From positions 124,001-188,000 of the forward strand of contig NZ_PYUD01000004.1 in the NCBI RefSeq assembly GCF_003028575.1: 64,000 bases of DNA, read 5' to 3'. Within the stretch, counting starts at the first letter, position 1. Every line of letters starts with the position of its first letter. The notes beneath the pieces were generated by a model. It was not told the origin of the DNA, searched no databases, and worked only from the letters and a program-made list of their open reading frames with translations. This document shows positions 8,529 to 16,492 of the stretch, piece by piece. The translations under genes were made by a program, and so were the position numbers. The stretch comes from Halomonas urumqiensis (lineage in GTDB: Bacteria > Pseudomonadota > Gammaproteobacteria > Pseudomonadales > Halomonadaceae).

Positions 8529-8991
8529 GGCGGTCTTGCTCCTGGTCCCGTGTGGTGCGACTTGCCTCCCTCAGCCAGGAGGACGCCCCCTTCAAGCGAT
8601 GGTCGACAGGGGCTTGTACCACCCCGATCAGGTCGCCGTGCCGCATTTTCCGACTGCCTTCCCAGGCTTCGACCCACACGCATCGCATGTCGGGTTTCAC
8701 CTCGCAATGACCGTCCTGCATCACGCCGCCGCAGGGGCCATTGCGCATGCTTTTCGGGCAATTCATCGGGCATGACATGCCGGTCGAGCTCAGAATGCAC
8801 TGGCCGCACATCCGACAGTCGAAGAGCCACTCCTTGCTCAGCCTTTCGACCGTACCGACGACCCTTTCAGAGCGCTCATCTCCCAGCGCCTTCCAGACCG
8901 GCTGCAACCCGGTCAGTACCGGGTGAAAGGCGTTGTACGCCACCTCGAACAAGCGCGCATGTTTCGCAGCCCATAGTCGAACGGAATACAT
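8521..8991 (-). CDS. MTHFR C-terminal domain protein
   Basis: A 156-residue protein of the methylenetetrahydrofolate reductase C-terminal family, rich in cysteines: CRMCGQC, STGMSCPMNCPKSMRNGPCG and later C residues. Such clusters suggest metal or iron-sulfur binding, and the family is usually found fused or next to MTHFR. Here it is a separate gene overlapping the MTHFR start by eight bases. AGGAGA precedes its ATG. I infer that it forms a complex with the reductase and may supply or accept electrons; this is not shown by the sequence. Confidence 0.85.
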   Translation of the reverse strand: MYSVRLWAAKHARLFEVAYNAFHPVLTGLQPVWKALGDERSERVVGTVERLSKEWLFDCRMCGQCILSSTGMSCPMNCPKSMRNGPCGGVMQDGHCEVKPDMRCVWVEAWEGSRKMRHGDLIGVVQAPVDHRLKGASSWLREASRTTRDQEQDRHD

Positions 8992-9012
8992 GAGCGTTTC
9001 TCCTGGGCGGGA

Positions 9013-10191
9013 TCAGCGGGTGGCGAGTTGCTTGCGCGGGTCGAAAAAGGGCTTTTCGACCACGGTCGCCAGGGCCACGCCATCCGGTGTGTGGACGTCG
9101 AACTGGGTGCCGATGTCGCTGCAGGGCGTGATGACCATGGCCAGGGCGATATTCTTCTCGAGCCTGGGGGAGTAGACCGCCGAGGTGACCTTGCCAACAT
9201 TGGTGCTGCCGTAGGTGAGCGACCAGAAGGAGGTGTTCGGACCCGTCAGGGCAGGGCCTTCGATTTCCAGCCCCACCTGCTTGCGGTGCACACCTTCCTG
9301 GCGGATGCGCTGCAAAGCGCTCTTGCCGATGAAGTCGGCCTCCATGTCCGGGTTGACCAGACGATCCATGCCCAACTGAAAGGGATTGGTGTGCATGTCG
9401 GCGTCGGCATGATAGGAGAGCATGCCGCCCTCGATGCGGCGAATCGTGGAGGTATGGCCGGGCTGCAATCCGAAGGGCAGGCCCGCGGCCATGATGGTCT
9501 CCCAGAGCTCATCCCCACGCGCGCCATCGCGCAGATAGAGCTCATAACCCAGTTCGCTGGACCACCCCGTGCGCGAGACGATCAGCGGGATGCCATTGAG
9601 CTCCAGCTCACGCCACCAGTAGTAACGCAGGTCCTTGATGGTCTCGCCGAAGAGCGCCTGCATGATTTCGCCAGACTGCGGCCCCTGGAGCTGGAGGGGC
9701 GAGACGTCCGGTTCGCGGAGGTCGACATCCAGACCCGAGTGGATGGCCACGCCCTTGGCCCACAGCAGAATGTCGCTGTCGGCCAGGGAGATCCAGAAGT
9801 GATTCTCCGCCAGCTTGAGAAGGATGGGGTCATTGAGGATGCCGCCATCTTCGGCGGTGATCAGAATGTACTTGCATTGACCCACGGCCATTTGCGAGAG
9901 GTCACGCGGGGTGAGGTACTGGACGAACGTCGCCGCATCGGGGCCGGTGACCTCCACCTGACGCTCGGCCGCGACGTCACAGAGAATGGCGGTATTCACC
10001 AGGTTCCAGAAGTTGTCTTCCGGGCCGGTGAACTCGCGCGGGATATACATGTGGTTGTAGACGGAGAAAGCCGTGGCGCCCCAACGCACGGTGGCGGCGA
10101 AGTAGGGTGACTTGCGAATCTGGGTGCCGAAACCGAAGGAGTCGTGGACAGCCTGGCCGGAGGCACTCTGGAGTGAGGTGACGTTGCTCAT
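9013..10191 (-). CDS. DmdA/GcvT-like THF-dependent demethylase
   Basis: A 392-residue aminomethyltransferase-fold protein. Shared with DMSP demethylase DmdA are FSVYNHMYIPREF, CDVAAERQVEVTGPDAA, LTPRDLS, GQCKYILIT, ILNDPILLKL and WISLADSD. Such enzymes move a methyl group from a methylated substrate to THF, giving 5-methyl-THF, which the two downstream genes would oxidise. It is clearly in the DmdA-like branch, but many DmdA-like proteins are not DMSP demethylases, so the substrate (DMSP, a betaine or another methylated compound) is open. The ATG at 10191 has AAGG upstream; a GTG at 10200 is in frame. Confidence 0.85.
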   Translation of the reverse strand: MSNVTSLQSASGQAVHDSFGFGTQIRKSPYFAATVRWGATAFSVYNHMYIPREFTGPEDNFWNLVNTAILCDVAAERQVEVTGPDAATFVQYLTPRDLSQMAVGQCKYILITAEDGGILNDPILLKLAENHFWISLADSDILLWAKGVAIHSGLDVDLREPDVSPLQLQGPQSGEIMQALFGETIKDLRYYWWRELELNGIPLIVSRTGWSSELGYELYLRDGARGDELWETIMAAGLPFGLQPGHTSTIRRIEGGMLSYHADADMHTNPFQLGMDRLVNPDMEADFIGKSALQRIRQEGVHRKQVGLEIEGPALTGPNTSFWSLTYGSTNVGKVTSAVYSPRLEKNIALAMVITPCSDIGTQFDVHTPDGVALATVVEKPFFDPRKQLATR

Positions 10192-10200
10192 CGAAACCAC

Positions 10201-10396
10201 CTTGGCGCTTTACGCTTGTAATAGTGTGGGTATCGCTTGTGACGCGCTCACTATAGCGCCGACCTCCGCGAATGCTGGGCCTAAATAACCGGTGAATTTG
10301 GCATGGATGGGCTTTTTTATGTCGTGTTCGCAGCCCAATTGGACCAGTTTCCGCAAGTGCCTGATATGAGAGGGGGCACCGACCCTGATAGACCCC
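10201..10396 (-). promoter_or_regulatory. upstream region of the demethylase operon
   Basis: This 196-base gap separates the Lrp gene from the demethylase gene, both on the minus strand. It must hold the promoter of the four-gene one-carbon operon unless that is transcribed from the Lrp promoter. I see no strong palindrome or clear sigma-70 hexamers, so the placement is inferred from layout only. Confidence 0.4.
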
Positions 10397-10882
10397 TCAT
10401 TCCTCCATCAACAACCGGGCGATGTTGACCTGGGATGTCTTCGTTTCACGGGTGCCGATATAGGTGGTATAGCGATCGATGCCGAGGTTGGCGGCCAGGA
10501 GTTTCTCCATGACATTCTGGAAATCGGGGAGGCTTCGGGTCACGACCCGGATGACGTAGTCCATTCCACCCCCTGTGGCCATGCACTCGACAATCTCATC
10601 GATACTCTCGACAAAGGCCTCGAACCGCTCGAAGTCTCGTTTTTGATGCTCTTTCAGCGATACCATAACGACCACTTTGGTGACGTCCAGGATTCTGTCG
10701 AGGGCAATGTCAGCGTGGTAACCCCGAATCAATCCCGCCTTCTTGAGCCGCGTAAAGCGGATCCAGCACGGGGTCGGCGACAGGTTGACCAACTCCGAAA
10801 GCCGCGACTTGCTGACTTGGCCATGCTGCTGCACGGCGCGCAGGATACGGATATCCGTGGCATCCACCTTGGTTTTTGGCAT
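10397..10882 (-). CDS. Lrp/AsnC family regulator
   Basis: A 161-residue feast/famine regulator: an N-terminal winged HTH (about 8-60) with VSKSRLSELVNLSPTPCWIR as the recognition region, then a RAM ligand-binding domain ending with IGTRETKTSQVNI. Members form octamers and sense amino acids or related small molecules. It lies directly upstream of, and in the same direction as, the demethylase operon, so it is the likely local regulator. GGGAGGG precedes the ATG. It also faces the OsmC promoter region. Confidence 0.9.
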   Translation of the reverse strand: MPKTKVDATDIRILRAVQQHGQVSKSRLSELVNLSPTPCWIRFTRLKKAGLIRGYHADIALDRILDVTKVVVMVSLKEHQKRDFERFEAFVESIDEIVECMATGGGMDYVIRVVTRSLPDFQNVMEKLLAANLGIDRYTTYIGTRETKTSQVNIARLLMEE

Positions 10883-11013
10883 GGTTTCACTACCCTCCCT
10901 GGCTGGTGGGATAGGCAGATAGGCCTCCTATGGGGGAATGCGCCCTGAGCCTACCGTGAGAGCATTGTGCGGCGCTCGTGCCAAGGTGTCGATGGTGGCT
11001 CGAATGAAGAAAA

Positions 11014-11030
11014 CTAACCCCATGGGTTAG
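11014..11030. promoter_or_regulatory. palindrome between lrp and osmC
   Basis: CTAACCC-CAT-GGGTTAG is a perfect inverted repeat with 7-base arms and a 3-base centre. It lies between the divergent Lrp and OsmC genes, 66 bases before the OsmC ATG. It fits an operator for a dimeric regulator; which protein binds is unknown. Confidence 0.5.
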
Positions 11031-11095
11031 CCATTGTCGTTTTACAGCCTGTTCGGGGATTCATACTCTCGAAGCCTCAACCGAGGAGGCTGTCT

Positions 11096-11545
11096 ATGTC
11101 CGTCCATGAATCCGCCATCCGTTGGCAACACCATCCGCACGAAACCGAGGCCAACACCTATTCGCGCAATCACGGCGTCACCCTTAATGGTGGCCAGCGG
11201 GTCGACGTGTCCGCATCGGTCGAATTCAAGGGCGATCCGCACTGTGCCGACCCGGAGCAGATGCTGGTCAGTGCGGTATCCAGCTGTCATATGCTGTTCT
11301 TCCTGGCGATCGCCGAATATCAGGGGTATCAGGTCGAATGTTATGAGGACGACCCGGTCGGCCATCTCGAGAGCAACGAACGCAAGGGGATGGAGATCAC
11401 CCGGATCGTGCTGTCTCCGCGCATCACCTTTAGTGGCGAAAAGCAGCCCGATCAGAAGGCGATATCACGAATTCACGCCAACGCTCACAAGAACTGTTTC
11501 ATCCGCAATTCGATCACTGCCGAGGTGACCATCAATCACTTGTAA
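11096..11545 (+). CDS. OsmC family peroxidase-like protein
   Basis: A 149-residue OsmC/Ohr-fold protein, a family that reduces organic hydroperoxides using two cysteines. The first Cys is in SAVSSCHMLFF and the second in AHKNCFIRN, at the family positions, so the redox pair is complete. GAGGAGG sits six bases before the ATG. The gene is alone between the Lrp and LysR genes. Confidence 0.9.
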   Translation: MSVHESAIRWQHHPHETEANTYSRNHGVTLNGGQRVDVSASVEFKGDPHCADPEQMLVSAVSSCHMLFFLAIAEYQGYQVECYEDDPVGHLESNERKGMEITRIVLSPRITFSGEKQPDQKAISRIHANAHKNCFIRNSITAEVTINHL

Positions 11546-11607
11546 CCGGTCATCGCGGGACATCAGCCAGCATGACAAACAACGATGACAACCACAGGGG
11601 GTTGACC

Positions 11608-11652
11608 ATGCATGCCATCTACCACTTCAAGGTCGGTCTTCCTTTTACATGA
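11608..11652 (+). other. very short ORF with a good ribosome site
   Basis: A 14-codon frame (MHAIYHFKVGLPFT) with AGGGGG just upstream lies between the OsmC and LysR genes. It may be a leader peptide or the first codons left from a lost gene. Nothing else supports it. Confidence 0.15.
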
Positions 11653-11725
11653 CCAGCGACTATAGTGGCCGTCGAGTATGTCGCTGGATCGCCTGGCGCC
11701 ACCGCCATCCCTGTGAGTATTGGTC

Positions 11726-12667
11726 ATGTCACGACGCCCACCGCTGATCGCACTCTCCTACTTCGAAGTCGCCGCCCGAACCAAGAGCTTCGCCGTGGCG
11801 GCCAAGGAGCTGAACGTCACGCCGGCGGCCATCAGTCATCAGGTCAAGGCGCTGGAAGAATATCTCGGCGTCGACCTGTTCGTCCGCCACCACCGCCGGG
11901 TCAGCCTGACCCCAGCCGCACGCATGGCCCTTCCGGAACTGCAGGAAGGGTTCGAGACACTAGGGCGCGCGGTGGACAAGATCCGCGCCTACGGCGAAGA
12001 GCGCCTGATCGTGACCGTGTGTGCCGAGCCGCTTTTCGCCACCAAGTGGATCGTGCCGCGCCTGCACCGTTTCTACGCGCGTTGCCCGGAGGCCGAAGTG
12101 CGGCTTCAGGCGAGCCTGAACACGGTAGACCGTAGCCGCCAGGACAATTTCGGCGTCGCCGAGCTCAAACGTGCCGGCGTCGATGTCTCCGTGCGCCTCG
12201 GCTACGGCCACTACACCGATATCGAACCGCAGCGGCTCATGGGGCTGGAATTGGTGCCCATCGGCACGGAGTCGCTAGCCGCCAAAGCGGACGTTGTCGA
12301 CCACATTTCCCGGCAGCCACTGCTGTGCGACAGCACCCACACGCGTTTCGACGAGCCCTGCGGGTGGAAGGCGTGGTTCCGGCAGCAGGGGCGTGAAGCC
12401 GTAACGCTGCGCGAACTGCGATTCGGCAACGGACTGCTCGCCCTGGAAGCGGCTCTCGCCGGCCAGGGCATACTGCTCGGCAGCAGAGACCTCCACCAGG
12501 CGGAATTGAGCGCCGGCAAGCTCGTGGTCGCAACCGAGCGTCCGCTTCACTGCGAGCAAGCCTATTACGTCGTCAGCGCCGGCACGGGCCTGGAACGCCC
12601 CATCGCTCGGCAGTTCCGCGAATGGCTGCTGGACGAAGCCGGGAATTCGCGAACAGACCCCAGTTGA
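11726..12667 (+). CDS. LysR family regulator (GcvA-like)
   Basis: A 313-residue LysR regulator with N-terminal winged HTH (SFAVAAKELNVTPAAISHQVK) and a periplasmic-binding-like effector domain. The pattern LIALSYFEVAARTKSF and LFATKWIVPRLHRF is typical of the GcvA/AmpR branch. The ATG at 11726 is preferred over a TTG at 11720. Its last codons (NSRTDPS) are read from a copy of the GACAGACCCC repeat that precedes the toxin-antitoxin pair, so the natural C-terminus may have been replaced. Targets are unknown. Confidence 0.88.
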   Translation: MSRRPPLIALSYFEVAARTKSFAVAAKELNVTPAAISHQVKALEEYLGVDLFVRHHRRVSLTPAARMALPELQEGFETLGRAVDKIRAYGEERLIVTVCAEPLFATKWIVPRLHRFYARCPEAEVRLQASLNTVDRSRQDNFGVAELKRAGVDVSVRLGYGHYTDIEPQRLMGLELVPIGTESLAAKADVVDHISRQPLLCDSTHTRFDEPCGWKAWFRQQGREAVTLRELRFGNGLLALEAALAGQGILLGSRDLHQAELSAGKLVVATERPLHCEQAYYVVSAGTGLERPIARQFREWLLDEAGNSRTDPS

Positions 12668-12670
12668 TTC
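12643..12670 (+). repeat. direct repeat, left copy (GACAGACCCC family)
   Basis: The sequence running GAATTCGCGAACAGACCCC and on through AGTTGATTC closely matches the copy at 13367-13394. The two copies frame the Phd-ParE pair. This copy overlaps the end of the LysR coding region. Confidence 0.6.
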
Positions 12671-12679
12671 TATTTTTTC

Positions 12680-12718
12680 TTGACCGCACCTGTTAACTGG
12701 TGCTATTGATGGCACCAG
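12680..12718 (+). promoter_or_regulatory. promoter and operator of the phd-parE pair
   Basis: TTGACC at 12680-12685 can serve as a -35 box. CTGGTGC (12697-12703) and GCACCAG (12712-12718) form a perfect 7-base inverted repeat around an 8-base centre that includes the -10 region (TGCTATTGA). Operators overlapping the -10 box are usual in self-repressed Phd-type antitoxin operons. Confidence 0.6.
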
Positions 12719-12739
12719 ATTGGAGTCTAGGTAATCACT

Positions 12740-13009
12740 ATGCAAGTGAAATTTTCCGAGGATGTCATTCCTCTATCAGACCTGAAGATCAATCCCGGCA
12801 AGGTGGTTGGTCGAGCGCAGGATACGCATCGCCCAATCCTGCTTACCAGTCGTGGCCGTGGCGTAGCTGTTGTTCAGGGGCTAGAGGATTATGAGAGAAC
12901 CGCAGAGGAGTTGCGGTTTGTAAAGGCGGTGGCGCAGGGGCTTATGGATGTTCGCGAGGGCAACACCATATCATTGGAGGACACCAAGAAAGCGTTGGGC
13001 ATCAAGTAA
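12740..13009 (+). CDS. Phd/YefM family antitoxin
   Basis: An 89-residue antitoxin: an N-terminal Phd fold (MQVKFSEDVIPLSDLK, GKVVGRAQDTHRPILLTSRG, GVAVVQGLEDYE) that binds DNA, and a C-terminal tail that would wrap the toxin. Its TAA is immediately followed by the toxin ATG at 13010. The inverted repeat upstream is the likely autoregulation site. Confidence 0.92.
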   Translation: MQVKFSEDVIPLSDLKINPGKVVGRAQDTHRPILLTSRGRGVAVVQGLEDYERTAEELRFVKAVAQGLMDVREGNTISLEDTKKALGIK

Positions 13010-13309
13010 ATGGAATTACGCATTGCACAGTCCGCTCTTGAGGACTTACAGGCTATTCAGGAGTATTACAGAGAGCAGAATGTGCCACTCATCGGTGATG
13101 ATTTCGTGGCTGCTATCTTGGAGCATTGCGGAATGCTTCAAGTCCACCCTGATGCAGGCCGAATTGTTCCTGAATTCAACCTGGATCATATTCGCGAATT
13201 GATTCACGCGCCATTCCGGGTTGTCTACCTCAGGCAGGCTAAAGAGGTTGTACTCATACGAGTCTGGCGGAGTGAGAGGCAGCTCGAATTACCGGAAAGC
13301 GAAACATAA
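13010..13309 (+). CDS. RelE/ParE family toxin
   Basis: A 99-residue RelE/ParE-fold toxin with the family pattern IAQSALEDLQAIQEYY at the start, then the strand IHAPFRVVYLRQ, and a C-terminal VLIRVWRSERQL. ParE members poison gyrase and RelE members cut mRNA on the ribosome; sequence alone does not separate the two, though the helical hairpin fits ParE better. It directly abuts the antitoxin gene and appears intact. Confidence 0.9.
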   Translation: MELRIAQSALEDLQAIQEYYREQNVPLIGDDFVAAILEHCGMLQVHPDAGRIVPEFNLDHIRELIHAPFRVVYLRQAKEVVLIRVWRSERQLELPESET

Positions 13310-13343
13310 CCAGGCCATGCACCGGATGCCCCAGAGTTCGGCA

Positions 13344-13395
13344 GAATTCGGGGACAGACCCCCGGAGAATTCGGGGACAGACCCCAATTGATTCC
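13344..13395 (+). repeat. tandem GACAGACCCC repeats, right of the TA pair
   Basis: GAATTCGGGGACAGACCCC occurs twice with a period of 23 bases (13344 and 13367), the second continuing CAATTGATTC as in the left copy at 12643-12670. No inverted terminal repeats or transposase accompany them. Confidence 0.65.
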
Positions 13396-13400
13396 CGCTC

Positions 13401-14666
13401 CTACATCTTGCTGACGATCAGCGCCGCATTCACCCCGCCGAACCCGAAACCGTTGCACAGCACGTGCTGGCTGCGATGCTCGCGTGCCGTGCCCGAGACG
13501 AAATCGAGATCCTGCATGTCGTCGTCGGCGTGCTCCAGGTTCAGGGTAGGGGGCAGGCGCTCGTGCATCACCGCCAGGGCGGAGAAGATGCTCTCCACAC
13601 CGCCAGCGGCACCCAGCAGATGGCCGGTGGCCGATTTGGTGGCGGAGATCGGAATGCCGGCAAGGGCATCGCCGAAGGCGTTGCGCAGCGAAGCGATCTC
13701 GGCCCGGTCGCCAACCGGTGTCGAGGTGGCATGGGCATTGATATGGTCGATCGCTTCGGGCGCCAGGCCCGCCATTCTCAGCGCGGCGCGAATGGCCGCC
13801 GCGGCCCCGGCGCCATCCTCCGGCCCAGCGGTGATGTGGTAGGCATCGGCGCTGGTGCCATAGCCGCTCAGCACGGCCAGGGGCGTTGCCCCGCGTGCCT
13901 CGGCGTGGGCCAGGGTTTCGATCACCAGCAGCCCCGCGCCTTCGCCCATGACGAAGCCGTTGCGTGCCTGGTCGAAGGGGCGCGATGCCCTGGCGGGGGC
14001 GTCCTGCTCGGTGGAAAGTGCCTTCATGGCGTGGAAGCTCGCCAGCGAGAGCGGGTCGATACAGGCTTCGGCACCGCCCACCAGGGCCACATCGGCCTCG
14101 CCGCTGCGTATCATGCGCATGCCATCGCCAATCGCTTGCACGCCGGCCGCGCAGGCGGTGACCGGGCAACCTAGCGGCCCCCGGAAGCCATAGCGAATGG
14201 TCACGTTACCCGCCGCCAGATTGGCCAGGAAGGCCGGCACGGTGAAAGGGGAGAGCCGGCGGTAGCCGCGTGTGGTCAGGGTGTTCTGCGCCTGGGTGAT
14301 GGTAGGGAAGCCGCCGATGCCGGAGCCCACGATGGTCGCCGTGGCCAGCCGCTCGGCATCGCTTTCGGGGAACCAGTTGGCCTGGGTCAGCGCCTCTTCG
14401 GCGGCGGCCATGGCGTAGAGGCTGAACAGCTCCATTTTGCGGCGTTCCTTGGGGTCGGCCACGCGGTCCGGGTCGAAGCCGGCTCGCGTGTCATCGGCGA
14501 TACCGGGCACCGAACCCGCGACCTTGATCGGCAGCACGCCGGTATCGAAGCGGGAGATCGAAGAGATGCCGGACCGGCCGGCCAGAAGGCGCTCCCAGCC
14601 TGCCTTGACGCCGCAACCAAGTGGGCTGACCATGCCCATGCCGGTAATGACGAGCGGTGATTGCAT
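13401..14666 (-). CDS. fabF: beta-ketoacyl-ACP synthase II
   Basis: A 421-residue condensing enzyme joining malonyl-ACP to an acyl-ACP in fatty-acid elongation. The thiolase-fold triad is present: Cys172 in CPVTACAAG, His in NAHATSTPVGD and His in KSATGHLLGAAG. AGGA precedes the ATG at 14666 by seven bases; the frame extends upstream to 14726 without support. It is not beside other fab genes and faces a TetR regulator, suggesting a dedicated, regulated paralogue rather than the housekeeping enzyme. Confidence 0.92.
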   Translation of the reverse strand: MQSPLVITGMGMVSPLGCGVKAGWERLLAGRSGISSISRFDTGVLPIKVAGSVPGIADDTRAGFDPDRVADPKERRKMELFSLYAMAAAEEALTQANWFPESDAERLATATIVGSGIGGFPTITQAQNTLTTRGYRRLSPFTVPAFLANLAAGNVTIRYGFRGPLGCPVTACAAGVQAIGDGMRMIRSGEADVALVGGAEACIDPLSLASFHAMKALSTEQDAPARASRPFDQARNGFVMGEGAGLLVIETLAHAEARGATPLAVLSGYGTSADAYHITAGPEDGAGAAAAIRAALRMAGLAPEAIDHINAHATSTPVGDRAEIASLRNAFGDALAGIPISATKSATGHLLGAAGGVESIFSALAVMHERLPPTLNLEHADDDMQDLDFVSGTAREHRSQHVLCNGFGFGGVNAALIVSKM

Positions 14667-14712
14667 GATGGTGTCCTGAACAGCGGGTGTGTTGGGCCAC
14701 GCTAGCACCGGG

Positions 14713-14727
14713 CTTGATATGATCAAG
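14713..14727. promoter_or_regulatory. palindromic operator between fabF and tetR
   Basis: CTTGAT-ATG-ATCAAG is a perfect 6-base-arm inverted repeat located 47 bases before the fabF ATG and 32 bases before the tetR ATG. Such sites are typical TetR operators. Control of both genes is inferred. Confidence 0.6.
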
Positions 14728-14758
14728 ATAATATTCTGCGTGGAAGGGTGAAGTCGCC

Positions 14759-15418
14759 ATGCCGTACTCGACGAACCACAAGACCCAATCGCGGGAGCGT
14801 ATCCTCAATTCCGCGATCGAGCTGTTCAGCCGCAAAGGCTTCGAGAAGGTCTCCATCGGCCAGATCATGAAGCTGGCCAAGCTGACCCACGGCGCCTTCT
14901 ACGCGCACTTCACCTCGAAGGAAGCGCTCTATTACGCGTCGGTGCGCGAAACCCTGGAGAGCAGCCGCGCAGCCAGGCTGGTCAAGGGACCCTTGTCAGT
15001 GAAGCACCTGACCGAGCTGGTCGCTAATTGCTGGAACCTCCAGGAGCTCGAACGCAAGCGCAAGCCGGGCCCGGAAACGGTGCTGTTCAACGAGATCGGC
15101 AACGAAAACGCCGAGATCCGCACATTGTTCGAAGCCTCGTACCTGCGCATGAAGAAAATGCTGGAAACCCGCCTTATCGCGCTGAGCCGCCTCAAGAAGC
15201 TGCCCTTCGAACCTGACCGAGAAGTCATTGCCGATAAATCCCGCGTCATTCTCGCCTCCCTGGTGGGCGCCGTGGCCATCGCCAAGAGCCTGCCCGGCGA
15301 GCAGGAGCGCCAGAACATTCTCAACGCCGCCCAGCGCAATATCCTGCTAATGCTCGGCGTCGACGAAAGCGAGCTGGACGGCATGCTGGGCGAAGCCGGG
15401 CAGCCAAACCCCGCATGA
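14759..15418 (+). CDS. TetR family regulator
   Basis: A 219-residue TetR repressor. The N-terminal HTH is clear: RERILNSAIELFSRKGFEKV then MKLAKLTHGAFYAHFTSKEAL. The C-terminal helical domain would bind an inducer. It is divergent from fabF with a palindrome between them, which points to control of fabF and itself. Repeat copy 1 begins six bases after its stop. Confidence 0.92.
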   Translation: MPYSTNHKTQSRERILNSAIELFSRKGFEKVSIGQIMKLAKLTHGAFYAHFTSKEALYYASVRETLESSRAARLVKGPLSVKHLTELVANCWNLQELERKRKPGPETVLFNEIGNENAEIRTLFEASYLRMKKMLETRLIALSRLKKLPFEPDREVIADKSRVILASLVGAVAIAKSLPGEQERQNILNAAQRNILLMLGVDESELDGMLGEAGQPNPA

Positions 15419-15423
15419 TCCAG

Positions 15424-15594
15424 CCCCAAGCCACTATCCGACTTATTCAGTTGGCGTTGCCCCCTGTGCAACGGTTGGTTACGGTATCCAAAAGGGAACC
15501 GAAGATGGCTTGCGTGACCAGGAACTGCACAGGGACTTCCGCATGGATGGCAACAGGTCATCGCCACATGCCCAGGTAGTGGCGGTAGCGTGCC
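15424..15594 (+). repeat. about 172-bp structured direct repeat, copy 1
   Basis: This noncoding segment is repeated at 22768-22941. Shared blocks include GTTGGCGTTGCCCCCTGTGC, AACGGTTGGTTACGGTA, GCATGGATGGCAACAGGTCA and TCGCCACATGCC. It can fold: GTTGC/GCAAC forms a local hairpin, and CCCTGTGCA pairs with TGCACAGGG about 60 bases later. No protein is encoded. The rest of the 300-base gap (15595-15718) shows nothing else recognisable beyond a likely promoter (TTGACT near 15664). Confidence 0.75.
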
Positions 15595-15718
15595 CCGACT
15601 CCCAATTTCCCCCGCCGGAAAAGCCAGCCTTACCTACAAACCCTAGCGATATAAAACCTGAGGTTGACTCGGTCGTGTAGACGGTCAGTTAAACCACTGC
15701 TTAGCCTGAGAGAACCCG

Positions 15719-16333
15719 ATGCGGCAAGAAGGTAAGCTCACTCAGTGGAATGACGACAAGGGCTTCGGCTTCATCTCACCGACAGCAGGTGGTCCGCGTG
15801 TATTCGTCCACATCAGCGCATTTCCCCGCGATGGGCGCCGGCCAACAGTCAATGAGCCGATTACCTATCATCTGACACAAGACAGCCAGAACAGGCCTAG
15901 GGCGCAGGAGGCGAGTTACCCGAAAGCCGCACGCCACGTTTCTCCACGCTCCAGAGGGCTGATGGTGGTATTCAGTGTCGCCGCTGCGTTCTTCGCACTC
16001 CTATCAGTCTTGAGCGTTGCAGATCACATCCCATTGCAGCTCGTAGCAGCATACGCGCTGCTGAGCGTGATCACCTTCATCATGTATGGCATCGACAAAG
16101 CCGCAGCGGGGAAGGGCAGAAGGCGCACACCAGAAGCTACGCTTCTGTTTGCAGGCTTGGTAGGTGGCTGGCCAGGTGCCCTGATAGCACAGCGGGTATT
16201 TCGGCACAAAACCAGGAAACAGCCGTTTCAGGCGATATTTTGGTGTGGGGTGTTGGTGAACTGTGCGGTGCTTGGGTGGCTTCTTTATACAGGAGAGGCT
16301 GCGATCGTCTGGGCTAGTTTAGGGATCGGTTAA
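15719..16333 (+). CDS. cold-shock domain / DUF1294 membrane protein
   Basis: A 204-residue fusion. Residues about 1-62 form a cold-shock-like OB fold with the RNP-type motif KGFGFISPT and VFVHISAF. After a linker come membrane helices of the DUF1294 family (IMYGIDKAAAGKGRRRTPEATL, GGWPGALIAQ, FRHKTRKQPFQ). The architecture is known in many proteobacteria but its role is not. It opens the accessory region just after repeat copy 1. Confidence 0.85.
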   Translation: MRQEGKLTQWNDDKGFGFISPTAGGPRVFVHISAFPRDGRRPTVNEPITYHLTQDSQNRPRAQEASYPKAARHVSPRSRGLMVVFSVAAAFFALLSVLSVADHIPLQLVAAYALLSVITFIMYGIDKAAAGKGRRRTPEATLLFAGLVGGWPGALIAQRVFRHKTRKQPFQAIFWCGVLVNCAVLGWLLYTGEAAIVWASLGIG

Positions 16334-16429
16334 CAGTTACCCAGGATGTAGCAATTAACACGCCTTGTTACCTCCCAGTGCATCGGCTTTTGAGGTCCGT
16401 TTTGGAGAATCCGGGACCCTACAATTAGC

Positions 16430-16452
16430 CGAGGCGCGCAGCGTTAGGCTGC
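16430..16452 (+). other. possible attC right-hand core site
   Basis: GTTAGGC at 16443-16449 matches the integron core consensus GTTRRRY and is preceded by GGCGCGCAGC. A left partner that would complete the imperfect hairpin was not found with confidence upstream. The next gene starts about 45 bases downstream, the usual spacing after a cassette boundary. Confidence 0.4.
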
Positions 16453-16492
16453 AGCGAGTGCCATGTTTGCTCATAGCGATAAGGAAGTGGAT

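Noticed and set aside
9013..10191. Confident label as DMSP demethylase
   Set aside because: Motifs place it among DmdA-like proteins, but non-DMSP members share these motifs; only the class is claimed.
15424..15594. Repeat as an insertion sequence end or attI site
   Set aside because: No transposase, no terminal inverted repeats and no integrase nearby; the core GTTRRRY pattern is not met at the conspicuous GTTGGCG.
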